The notes beneath the pieces are model-generated. The model was not told the origin of the DNA. It made no database searches and saw only the letters and a program-made list of their open reading frames with translations. The translations under genes were made by a program, and so were the position numbers. Source: Apostichopus japonicus (lineage: Eukaryota > Echinodermata > Holothuroidea > Aspidochirotida > Stichopodidae). Taken from it: a stretch of 64,000 bases of DNA. Shown piece after piece: positions 1-12,512 of the stretch (within the stretch, counting starts at the first letter, position 1; each line of letters starts with the position of its first letter). The stretch spans positions 40,755,611-40,819,610 of the forward strand of contig NC_092576.1 in NCBI RefSeq assembly GCF_037975245.1. Direction: 5' to 3'.

Positions 1-509
1 AAAACATGATATTACTGGGTGGCTCTCAAAAGCCTGAACAGTAACTGATGTTTGCTGTAGGTCAGGTAAATTAGGGGGGAATTGATTTTATGACTGGTCA
101 GTAGATTTTTAAACCACTGGCAACAAGTGTAACAAGTGGGTTTTAACATGTGAAATTTTAAAAAATTTTCTTAAGTCCTGAACAGATGAACAACCGTTGA
201 AATAATAACAATAAACTAACGATACTCTGATCTATCCTAGCCAACAAACTGGTGACATTCTTGCATGGGCTTCCCCTCTCCCTCCCCTCCCCTCCCTCTC
301 TCCCCCTCTCCCCCTCCCCCATGACCCTCTATATGGTCACTGCTCTCTAGCTTCTTAATCTGTTCAAAAAATGTTCAGAAGTCCTGCAACATTATTTTGA
401 CCTTGAATTTTGATCCAGATGTCAACTACATTTCTCTGGACTGATATACCAAGGTTGATGTTTTTGGTCTTATGACACAGTCCACTCAATCTAAGTTAAA
501 TCCATGGAG

Positions 510-592
510 AATCTTACAAATATACATGTAGGGTGTAAAAGTAAGTTGGCCTGACGTTTCGATCCTAGCAGGATCTTCTTCAGAGGCTAAAT
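510..592 (+). repeat. Dispersed repeat, copy 1 (GATCCTAGCAGGATC family)
   Basis: The segment carries AAGTAAGTTGGCCTGACG followed by GATCCTAGCAGGATCTTCTT. The same words recur at 12,120-12,230 on this strand and at 23,790-23,910 on the other strand. The core GATCCT-AGC-AGGATC is a 6-bp inverted repeat. The family is unidentified; it behaves like a short dispersed repeat. Confidence 0.65.
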
Positions 593-1026
593 GCCTAACT
601 ATGTAGGGCCATTGAGGTGACTTAGTACAAGGATGTTACTAGTTTGTTGGCTAGGTAGACGTGTGTTGTGTGTATGTAGGACACATGTCATTGTCATTGG
701 TAAATATACACAAACCAGTTACACCTTTGAGGTTTGCTTGGCCTTGTCACCTCCAAATAGGGACAGTCCCTTTGGTAGGAATCTAAAGGTCGACGCACTA
801 TATAGATAGTTACTTGAATTGTAAGCACTAAGTAATCGTTGTGACCTCTTTAACCACCACATGTTCTCAAACGTGGGATGGGGTTTTTTGTTTACATATT
901 AGTCTCTTAGTGAAAGCAAGATCCCCCCACCCACCCCCCCCCTCCCATGGCTTTCTCAAATGTGAACAGAGGCCTAATATACAGTACAATTGTATTTGTT
1001 TGTGCCTGTCTTTGTGTGACTGATAT

Positions 1027-1028
<2 letters not shown>

Positions 1029-1104
<76 letters not shown>

Positions 1105-1126
1105 ATATATATATATATATATATAT
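1029..1126. repeat. TA dinucleotide microsatellite
   Basis: About 100 bp of nearly pure alternating T and A with a few phase slips. The open frames across it on the minus strand (runs of Ile and Tyr) are artefacts. Confidence 0.95.
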
Positions 1127-1582
1127 TTATCCATGAAAGTGCAACCAGCTGCTTCAACAATTGGTTACTTGCCCGTCGCCTCCAGCAAGTAACCGATAAA
1201 AGAAACACAGTCTTCTTGCAATTAGCAACACTACAACACTAGTGTTGTAATCCTTACTGTGTATATGTACACTGAACCGGTTAATACTGTACATGTTTTG
1301 TCTATATCGTGTGTAGTTACACTCACACACACACCCATTAACTAATGGTTTATGGGAGTATAGAGAAGATAATAGACGTGATATATATGTATAGAAGAGC
1401 AATGAGTGAGATGAGTACAAAAGTAGGAGAAGAAGCAGGGAGGATTCTTAATATTTACTGTAATTATAGAAATATTATAGAAATAATATCAAGCGAAAAC
1501 TTCCGTGAGATTGTAATTGTCATCAGATAGATTGCAGGTCGAGCTACTACTGTACATAATTTGATGATGCTCTAGTTATTGT

Positions 1583-1815
1583 TTTGACCAGGCTGTCCTT
1601 TGACCAGGCCATCCTTTGACCAGGCTGTCCTTTGACTAGGCTGTCCTTTGACCAGGCTGTCTTTTGACCAGGCTGTCCTTTGACCAGGCTGACCTTTGAC
1701 CAGACTGTCCATTGATCAGGCTCGTCCTTTGACCAGGTTGTCCTTTGACCAGGCTGTCTTTTGACCAGACTGTCCTTTGACCAGGCTGACCTTTGATCAG
1801 GCTGTCCTTTGACTC
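1583..1815. repeat. Minisatellite, 16-bp unit CTGTCCTTTGACCAGG
   Basis: About 14 imperfect tandem copies of a 16-bp unit. Variants include CCATCC for CTGTCC and TTTGACTAGG or TTTGATCAGG for TTTGACCAGG. It contains no coding sequence. Confidence 0.9.
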
Positions 1816-3182
1816 ATCTCTCGTACAGTGTACTTGTCATCAATGCACTCCCATGCTATCGTTCAAACTGAATTGCCTAGATACTGTATTCATTCCAGTT
1901 TGAAAACACAGAATCACCTAACAACCTTGATACAGGTTTACATGATTCATGTTACAAGTATACATTCATGCATTTCTATCCCTGAGTTTATACAAAGCGC
2001 CCACGAAATTGACGTATGACATGTTGCGAAATGTCAACATCGGAACAGTATATATTTATATATACAGTGAATAACATTACCTCGATTGAGGAACTGGGTT
2101 TAATAAGGAAATATTACATGCCACTTGTAACAATAACAACGCCGACGATTTTGACTTATATATAGCTCAGATGGATGAATTTCCGACGGCATATTTTCCC
2201 TCACTCCATAGTTTCCCTCACCCATTGCAAAGAATGATATACGTTATCACAAGAATGCTCATGACTTCCCCTGGTTACCTTGTTGTCTTTCGGGAGATGG
2301 TCAAACCAATTGTGCGGACGCTGTTTTCCTGTTATATCCTGGTTTATTCCATCATCAGCGATGTATCTTTGAACTGTCAGTTTCATTGTTCATGGAACAA
2401 TTACTTTCGGGGCTTTAACCTGAGCTGCATATCAGGAAAACATATATATTGTCAATTCAGTTGTGACCCAGGACAACAGCTTCACAGGCTCATTCTTAGA
2501 ACAATAAATTCATTGTCCCTATAGATGTCGACTTGCCTAATTTTCCTAGGACAATCTATTCATGTTAATCAATGTCCACCTGTCCGTTGTCCCCAAAATA
2601 ACCTGCTACGAGGACAACCTGTTCATTCTCACAAGGGAACCTTTGAATTATTCATATCCTTATAACCTGTCCATTGTCTCTAGGACACCATGTCCATCTT
2701 CCCTAGGAAAACTTGTCAGTTGTCCCTAGGACAACCTGTTACCTTCCACTGTGCTTTTATTTATTTTTTCCTCTTAATACCTCTGGACTAATTAATTATG
2801 CATTTTTGCCATCTACCTGGTCTGAACTCTGAAGATTGGCAAAAATACACTGATTTTTAAAGTTAATAAACATCTTTGACATGGATTAGAATCTTGACTC
2901 ATTTAGGTCAGCTGTGACAAATTTACTTCATTCCTGTCTCTGCACAACAGATGCACTCTAGCTATACCTAAATCATCTACTTGGTTACCTTTCGCACTAT
3001 ATACTGTCTCCGTCGACCTGTCTATTCTGGTGTACTGCCCTCTTTTTCAATCTACCACCCACAGGAAACCTAGCACTAGACCTAAAGTCTATAAACAACT
3101 TAAAGCTTTTAATGACTAATAAAAAGTCATCTTCAGTTTTGAATAAAAAAATGAGATTTATTTTCTTCTCTTTTTTTTATAG

Positions 3183-3829
3183 GATAATTTTCAGAAAGAA
3201 GGAGCCTGGTAAATGAAGTCTTACGAATCATGAAGTCTTGAGATCTCGCTGAAAGTTGTCGGACAGACCGGCCATCTTTTGTACGGCACAGACTTGGAGG
3301 AAATGACAGCTACAATAGGAACTTAGTTACTAGCAAATGTGGCTTATTGTTATTCTCATTGAGCTGCTGCCACAAGGAAACTGGCTGCTATTCTGACAAA
3401 AGAATTAATTGGTCACAAACACCACCTGTCCTGGATGTTTAGACTAAGGGGAAGTAATAAGCGAACTGTGTGAATTATTCTTAGTACAAAGTTTGCCTGA
3501 CTGCCGGAGAGAGTGTACGCACACAGAGAAAGTTCCTATAAGGTAGAAACAAATCTGGTTAGGTTAAGTACAGTAGTAAAGATATGGAATATGCAGCAAC
3601 AGAAGGGATTACCTGTGGATCTAAATATTTACCGGGAGGATAAGCCATCATTCTCCAATCGTCATGTCAACGGTCAGATGTGTCCGAAGGTGGTGGTGAC
3701 AGACCACATTTTCTCCTGACTTTTTTATTTCTATTTGAGAGATTTGATTAAAAAAAACAAAAAAAAACGGGAATATTGTTAAAAGATATCAAGACTGCCA
3801 AAAATCAACGGAAGATACACTTTTGAAGG
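3183..3829 (+). other. Probable 5' UTR exon of the p190RhoGAP gene
   Basis: A strong pyrimidine tract ending in TATAG marks a probable acceptor just upstream, and the sequence then runs uninterrupted to the start codon. It contains several upstream ATGs with short ORFs, including a 6-codon ORF at 3213, a 3-codon ORF at 3230, a 19-codon ORF at 3584-3643 and a 42-codon ORF at 3591-3719. If the UTR is real these could damp translation. An in-frame TGA lies two codons before the main start. The 5' end was not determined, and another AG twelve bases downstream could serve as an alternative acceptor. Confidence 0.55.
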
Positions 3830-4229
3830 ATGGCTGGCAGAAGGGACCGCGTTTTTCACATTGTGGTGCTGGGCGTGTCCGGCCCCACCCAAGTGCGGGG
3901 TGACCTGGGGGTGGGCAAATCCTGCCTCTGCAACCGGTTTGTCCGACCGCACAAGGACGAATTTTACTTGGAACACATCAACGTGATAAGCCAGAGCGAC
4001 TTTAGCGGTCGGATCGTGAATAACGACCACTTCATATACTGGGGGGACGCCCAGAAGGTGATGGACGGGCACGAGACGGTGTTCCGCATCATGGAGCAGA
4101 CGGAGTTCATCGACGATTCCTCTTTCATGCCTTTGAGAGGATCGAACACAAGGCCTTACATCAAACGAGCCGCGGAGACGAAGCTATCCTCCTCCGAAAA
4201 ATTGATGTATATATGCAAAGATCAAGTCG
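3830..4229 (+). CDS. ARHGAP35/ARHGAP5: p190RhoGAP exon 1: N-terminal GTPase domain, first half
   Basis: Residues 1-133 plus the first base of codon 134. It carries the P-loop GDLGVGKS with the catalytic-type Lys30 and Ser31, then LCNRFVRP and the VNNDHF-YWG block typical of p190. An in-frame TGA two codons upstream and a good start context fix the start. The donor is GTCG|GTGAGT, phase 1. The GC content is visibly higher than in the flanking introns. Intron 1 (1,009 bp) has G-runs, GT-rich stretches, a palindromic MITE-like element and otherwise nothing recognised. Confidence 0.96.
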
Positions 4230-6477
4230 GTGAGTTTGACGAAACCGTGTTCTCTTTGTAAAAGGGTTTCTAGGAGATCGGGTGGTGGTCTTGGGGGGGG
4301 GGGGGAAGGGTGGAGGGGAGGGGAGAAGGCAGAGGGAATTATAGTCAGTCTTGATTTAGTTTCACGATTGTCGTTCTGTTATTTTCAAAAGACAGGGTAA
4401 CTAATTTTGTTGGATGGGGTTTGGGTTTTGTGTCCTTACATTCTTAAATGGAGTATATTTTAATTGTATGTGTGTGTATGCGTTTATGTGTGTATGTATT
4501 TGTGTCTATGTGCGTTTGTTTTGTATTCTGACCGAGGACTTGAACAAAAGAATTCCAGGTCCTCTGTTGTGATTTCTAAAGAATCACCACGTCCTCGGAA
4601 GAATTCTATTGTATGGGGTATTGTTAAGGTTAGGGTACGTGGATTTGAACAATGGAAAATACAATGGGGTCCTCGGTCTGAATGTAATACAAACATGTGT
4701 GTGTGTATGTGTGTATGTGTGTATGAATGTGTGCATGTATATGTATGTGTCAAGTCATTCAAACCAGGGCCAAGTCATTCATTGTACAATCAAAAATTTA
4801 CAGTCTCAGCACTCTAGCATATTGTGAACCATGGAGCAACTTTGAAGCGCATAAATACAATTAATTTTCTTACATTTGTTCTGATTATCTGAAAATCCCG
4901 ACATTTTGAAGAAGAAAAAAAAGAGCAAAAAATAATGAAAAGAATATGCGATAGCAGTTTCTTTTCCAGCCGAAAGTAAAAGGGGTGTTTAAGAGGGTGG
5001 GGAAGGGGTAGTAAGTTGGTCCTTACTTACGGTGAACCACATAATTAAACTTTGCTCTATGAATCAACCCTACCCCCCACCCTACCCCCCAAAGAAAAGG
5101 GATTTTTCGATACAAAATGACAGCGATGATAATAAACAATTTCAAGATGTATATTTGATTTAATATATTTGGTATATATATCGCAGCACTGGACACTAGT
5201 CACCAATGTATTTTCTTGATTCCTCCTCTTCTCCCCAGGTGACGACCTAGGGTACAGTCAAAAGCTCTTACCGGAAGGCAAGTTTCAGGTGGACGGCTTC
5301 ATCATCGTCTTTGACGTCAGTCGTGTCAGGAACAGGACTCTAGAGTCCCAGATGGAGTTTCTGAGCAAGCTTCATCAGCAGGTCCACAAGGCCAAGAAAC
5401 CCACAATCATGGTCGCCACCAAGTGCGATAATTCCGAGGAAATCTGCCTCCGGGAATGTAAACAGCTCGCGAACAAGCTCAAGCTGACCCTGATCGAGAC
5501 CTCCGCGACCCTCGGGGTCAACGTCGACCTCCCCTTCCTCCTCTTAGCGGCTCAGATCGACAAGTCCCGGAGTAAACCCAAGGAGATCTCTTTCAACGAC
5601 GCGAATCGCAAGTTCACAGATCAACTCAGATTGGCCACAGATCAGTATCTGGAACTCCTGACCCAGGAGGTCACGGACTACCACAACGTCTTCTTGACGA
5701 AGAAGAAGTCGTTCGAGAACGGCGAGATCTACAGATCTTACATCCGTCTGGCCGGGACGGCCGAGGCCAGGAAACAGTTCAGGAACCACACCAAGAGGCT
5801 GAAGCAGAAGCTCCAGCAGAGAAAGATGGAACAGTACTTTGAGAGGCTACCGGGGGCGCTGCAGGAACTATTACCCGATCTGAAATCCATTAACGGCAGG
5901 TGAGAAACTAAGGCAATGTAAAGGGGGCGGGCGGTGTTAGGGGGCGGTGTTCTAGGAATTATTTAACCGACTCGGTAAGGTGGAACACGATTTGGCAGGT
6001 GAGATACAAGGCGACGTTAGAGGGCGGTGTTCCGGGAATTATTACATGATTTGGAATACATTGCAGGCAGGTATGAAACAAAGGCGATGTAAAGGGGGGC
6101 GGTGTTAGGGGGCGGTTTTCTAGGAATTATTTTAACCGACTCGGTAAGGTGGAACACGATTTGGCAGGTGAGAGACAAGGTGACGTTAGAGGGCGGTGTT
6201 CCAGGAATTATTACATGTTTTGGAATACATTGCAGGCAGGTATTAGAAACAAGGCATTATGTTGGAGGAAGGTGTTGGTAATTAAATAGAGCACAGATTG
6301 AAAGATTTAGCAGCGCTTGCCTGCATTAAATATCCCTGTGCCGTCAGCCCGTTTTTAGAATTGACCTTCAACGAGCAAAAATAAGTGGAAGTATGAATGG
6401 TTGGTATACGGGCAATTAAACCTGAGAATCGACACAATAGCAAAAGGCAAAATGAAACATGTTTACTATGCAATATG

Positions 6478-6509
<32 letters not shown>

Positions 6510-9500
6510 AAGGTATAACAGTGATTGTTATGAAACCTTTGTTGCTAGCATGATTGGCATCATAATTCAATGAAGCGTTATTGATTCAGAGCCAAATTCA
6601 AATCCAGATGGCAAAGTGGTTTGTGTACGGCCTGTCTGTGTACATGTGACATCTTGTCTTGTAAGCCTGACTATAACTCATTGGCAGGGTACATGAGGGG
6701 GTTAGTTTTATTACTGGTTAATAGGTGGATTCAACCAAGTACGAACAAGAACATGTATTTTGTGAAGGTCAAAGGTAAAACCAGAAGTCAAAAGTCTAAA
6801 ACAATTTTTGGGTAGGGTACAGCTTGGTGAGTGAAAGAAATGTAGTAGGTTCTTGTGGATGTCAACCCTATGCATATCTTGTAAAATTAGCTTTGTAAAT
6901 CAGACAGTTTAAATTCAAAATCCTGGACGAACTGCATACACCTTGTCCATAGTGTTGCATACATCATGAAGCCTGGCATGCAAAGCCTGCACAGGAATCT
7001 GAGTACTTAGGCTTTATCAGTTTGAACAGCTAATCAGCTATAGGAATTTTATTTCCATTAACTTTTGTCTGTGCAGTATTAAAGGGATGTGTCGGACATT
7101 TAAAAGTTACTTCTTTTTTTTTAGGCAAATGTATTGAAACGTTAAAGATGTACAGTCTTCACCTATAGTCAACTGTGGACAAAGGTTTCAGAAAAAAAAT
7201 AGAATTTGATACCGATGCGGTTAAAAACAATTGCTTTGGCTGCAGTAGTAGAAAACAGGAGTTACTTGACGATCAACGTATCAGCATATATACAAGCACT
7301 CCCAATCAAAGAAAAGAGGAAGGGGAACGGCTCTCTCACATTGGAACATCCCCCTCCCCCGCCCCCTCTCCCTGGCTGTGAGTTCAGCACCCAGGTCACC
7401 AATTGAGGACTAACTGTAATGTTTCTGGGTTAAAGCATGTATATTGTATAGTACATGCGCGCATGTTTTAAAAGACTTGCCGACTAATTTGCGACTGATG
7501 TGGCCAGGTACAAAATGTCACCGAATTTGCAATCAGTTACAGTAATGAAATGGTAGTAGTAAATAGCACGAAAGCACAAATTTATGGAAGATTAACTTCT
7601 TGCTCCCTGTGCGAATAATTCATTACGTAGAACAGACATTTTCAACTGGTCTGATGAAATGGATGTCTTTCGTTTATTATTTTTTATTAGTATCGTCTGA
7701 AACAAAATGGCACCAGAATTACACAACGCCGGTCTGCTATGAGAACAGACACTGTGTCTTAAAGAGAGCACAGGAAATGACAATTTTAAAAAGGAGATTA
7801 GTTTACAGATTTTTTAATTTTTTCAAAAACAATTTTTTAATTTTTTCAAAAACAATTTTTTTTTTGTGTGGCTTTTTTACAGATATCATTTCATTTATTT
7901 TTATTTAGGCAGGAAGGGTAAAATTGTTATGAAGAGAATCCAGTTATATTTCATATCAGTAATATATTGATGTTGCAGTGTTAACTGTCTCATCTGGTGA
8001 ACAAAGAACTCTCGGGATAAATAATCAGAAACAATCACTTCAGTGCACACAGGGGTACAAATTGTAGAATTATAATACCTGTATTGGATTGTAGACAAAT
8101 AGAATTTGAATAGAAAGTGGTCTAAACTGTTAAATCATCGCATAACCACAAACGATCGAAGCAATCGTCAGGTGAGTGCGCGGTCATCGCGGAATCTCAG
8201 GTATTTGGGGTGATAGGAAACGGGGAAAGCACTTCCCGTTAATCTCTTTAACAGATAATAGAAACGGTTGGAAGTACAGACCACGGTTCACAGCCCGGTT
8301 GTGGCTGTTAATTTACAACCTGTTTCGTATTGAGTCATCCGAATCGGCAGTACTCTTTAACATGGCCGGTGCAGTCATCCCATGATGCAGCATTGTGACA
8401 ACCTTTTAATTATTCCTTCAAGCCTAGAACAACGAAGTGTTTGGCCTTTAACATATTTGGAGGACTGTTTTGATATATTCCTCAGATTGAAGGAAAATAT
8501 TGGAGAGTCATTTCAGTATCCTTGGTAATGAAGGCTTACCTTTAGCATTAATTAAAAAATTCTATGTTTTTTATTGTTATTAAATAATAATAATCAAGAA
8601 AATAGGTAAAATTTATGGTTCAAATATTAAATAATAATAATCAAGAAAATAGGTAAAATTGATGGTTCAAATTTCAAAGTGGTGAAAGTGTATACACACT
8701 GTATGTATGTATTATTATTATTATTATTACAATATTTCTAAGTAACTGTGTGTGGCATGTGAACTAGTACTAATCATTGTATACAACTTCTGTATACAGG
8801 TATTATATTGTAACAAACTATAATGTGTACACATGTACATAGTTATCTCATTGCTTCAATAGGGGAGGTTGTGATATTGCAGTTCCTTTGCCAGTTTGGG
8901 CCGTATACAGCTATGTCAGTTACCATAGCAACAGTTGCTATGGTAATAGTTAATTTTCCTGAGTAGCTATATTTTATTTTGTACACTTCACACTAGAGCC
9001 TTCTAAAAATAACAGGAACTTTTGACAAAAGAAAGGGAAAATTAGGGGGAAGAGAAAAAGGGTGATTTGTAAATAATGGGAAAACACAAAATCAGGAAGT
9101 TTGGTCTGTATTAGTCATTAGTTAATTATGCAGCATAACATGAGCGAACGATGATATGCGAGTTTCCGGGTGACGATTCGTTATAGTCGTCTGAGCAACA
9201 TTGATAATATATATATCAAGATGATTGATATTCAGTGTGATCAGGCATTTTAATGTACTGATCAGCCGGCTTAATATTGAAAACATATTTTGAAGATTCT
9301 TGAAGTTTGCATTAAACTTGTTTTGAATTGTATGTTTTCGAAGCAGACTTGAAAAGTACAATGGCAGAGAGATGAATACAAGTAGAGTTCCCTTACAAGT
9401 AGAGGCCTTACATATCAGTTGTCTGAACAGCACAGTTGGTCATTCGAGAAAATTTAACAACATTGATTCATACACTCTGTGAGAGAGATAGTGAACAGAA

Positions 9501-12351
9501 GGTTGGTGAATTGCACACATTTTCGCACAAGCACATAGGCACACATTGTATTAGAAGCACACATTGCACAGAAGCACACATTTTGTACACAAGCATACAG
9601 GCACACATTACACACATTGTACAGAAGCACACATTGCACACAGGCACACATACAGAAGCACACATTGCACAACAGCACACATTGCACACATTGTACAGAA
9701 GCACACATTGCACACAGGCACACATTGCACATAACTGGACACATGCACACAACTGTACACAATTGTACACAATGTACACAAGCAAGCATTGCACACATTG
9801 TACAGAAGCACACACTGCACACAGGCACACATTGAGAAGCACACATTGCACAACAGCACACATTGCACACATTGCACACATTGTACAGAAGCACACATTG
9901 CACACAGGCACACATTGCACATAACTGGACACATGCACACAAGCACACATTGTACACAAGCACACAGGCACACATTGTACAGAAGCACACATTGCACACA
10001 GGCACACAGACACACATTTCACATTATAACTGGAAACATTGCACACAACTGCACACATTGTACACAATTGCACACATTGTACACAAGAAACCATATTGCA
10101 CACATTGTACACAAACACAAGCTGCCAGCTGCAAGCACACATTGTACAGAAACACACATTGCACACAAGCACAGCTAGAACATATTGCACACAATTGCAC
10201 ACAAGCATTGGGTGTATACATATATACTGTATATAGTTACAATGCAATCTGAATGTGATGTAAACGGCTGTCCATCTGCTCGGACGGTCAACCTCCACGG
10301 ATGGTTTTGGTTGTCCGAACAGATATTTGATCACCTCATAAGATTGCACTACCAAATACAGAATAACATAGATCCCTATGTCAGATTGTGTAGCAGCTAG
10401 TTACTTGTAAACATATGATAATACTCGCAAAGTTATGACCAAAATATTAGCAAGATCAGTTTTAAGAACATCTGTCTGAAAGGGGTAGACTTGGTAGGAT
10501 GGGTAAACAGAAAAGATTTGGCTAAAGATTTAATAAAAAAAATAAAAAATAATAATAACATTAACAATAATTTTCGGGGAATGTATGGTCAGTTGATATC
10601 TCCAGTCAAGAATTTTTTCCTATTATTTTGAATTTAAATTTTAGTGTTCTTAATGTTGAAGGCAATGCTGACCTTTTGAACAGTACAGTTATGCTAAATT
10701 AACACTGTGATGGAACGTAAAATACACCCACCCACTCTGTTAGCAGACTGCAGTTGGCCTTGATGATTGTACGATCTGCTTGTTTCCTGGTTAGGTGGAT
10801 CGTTAAGAAATCCTTTGCAGTTTATGCAAACCGCCAAAAAAATACACCAAAATTTAACGACAAGAAGAATGAGAATAAGGAAAACAAAACAGGAAGCAAG
10901 GAAGGAAAACGATGTGAGAAAAGAATGTTTACAATGTGATGATATTTCCTGTCTTGGAGTTGAGGATAAAGAAATAGAATTTGTTTTTCAGTTTTATTAA
11001 TATTATTATTATTGTTTCCCCTTCCTCCTCTTGGAAGAATCTGGTCTGGCCGGAATAATGTGTAGGATCCGGCCAAATCCGGTTTCCTGTAGGATCCGGT
11101 TTCCTGTAGGATCCGGCCAAATCCTGTTCTGGTAGGGTGTAACAGAGTTTGGATCATGTGCATCCCTACTTGTTGGAGATAGAACTGTGTAAAGTAAATG
11201 TACAGTACAGAGGTTAGGTCCAGGGACAACTATTTATAGATCAACTGCCTTTAACAGTCGTCTCAGCTAGTGATTAATATATTAAACACTGACAGTAACT
11301 TTATGATGTTTAAAGGCATTGAAGCGCACCAAATTGGTGCGGCCATCTGAAAAAGTTAACTTTCTGTTGCTTGCAAGTAACGTTTGTTTGTGTCGCTACA
11401 AAATGCAGACAGTAATGAAACGTGATACCTTGTTATCTTTGGCAGGACCTGAGATTTCCATCGTTGTATTGTTTGTACACTGTGCTGTGGGTATTGACCG
11501 CAGCTGTATGTACTGACTGTACACTAGTGTCTAATTACCGACTATAGCAAGCTGTGTAAGCATTTTCTGGGATCGATGGTGGTGTCTAACACTTCTGTTA
11601 CACCTCATTCGAAACTAGGTCAGGTTACCAGTATCAGACATTTCTTTTTGCGCGAGTCTTCACACCCTTTAAAGACATTAAATCCCCAGTCAGTGATTTA
11701 ATATTCATCCACTGAGGAAAATAATTCAATTTCACTATAAACATAAAAACAGCAACAGGAAATAATTAACCATGAAAGCAGTTGTGAAACCAGCTGAACA
11801 TCACAAATGTCAGACATTTATATGAATGACAAACTTAAATTTAACCGGTTTGACCGAAACCATGAATGGAACTCAATAACCGTGACAACACCTGAAGCTG
11901 CTTTCATTAATATTAAATGTAACAAGAACCATAACGGTGTATATATATTATATATATATGTAATGTAAAATGTAAATAAAATCTTATATAATATATAATA
12001 TCTTATATAATATTTCTTATAATATCTTATATAATAATAAAATCTTATATAGTGCACTACGCGCGATGCATCTGTGCCCTTTACAAACAATCTAGAATAT
12101 AAAACTTAAAATAAAATAAAACTGTTAGCAAACTGCATATCCACTAGAGAGCCTGTGTAAGAGAATGTGTCAAAGTAAGTTGGCCTGACGTTTAGATCCT
12201 AGCAGGATCTTCTTTAAAGGCTAAAATCTAGAATAAACAATGACATAAAACAGTAAATGCATAAAACAGTACATAGATACCATATACAGATATAAACAGG
12301 AATATGAGATTGAAAAACGATTAATAGCGTATATATATATATTATATATAT

Positions 12352-12396
<45 letters not shown>

Positions 12397-12473
12397 TATA
12401 TATATATGTATAGATATATATATATATAGATATATAGATATATATATATAGATATATATATATATATATATAT

Positions 12474-12512
<39 letters not shown>

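Larger units (their letters stand above)
1..3182. other. Upstream non-coding region (intergenic or first intron)
   Basis: No coding segment could be supported here; the short open frames have no recognisable protein and no consistent splice sites. It holds a dispersed-repeat copy near 510-590, a TA microsatellite, a 16-bp minisatellite near 1.6-1.8 kb, and loosely repeated GTCCxxAGGACA-like sequence around 2,500-2,740. The right end has a long pyrimidine tract running into TATAG, so at least the last part is probably an intron that splices to the 5' UTR exon. No promoter could be identified with confidence. Confidence 0.5.

Noticed and set aside
2171-2524. 117-codon ORF upstream of the gene
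   Set aside because: No recognisable domain, no start or splice context, and composition like the surrounding non-coding DNA.
9454-10355. Cys/Val-rich minus-strand and His/Thr-rich plus-strand ORFs
   Set aside because: They arise from the CACACATTG minisatellite.
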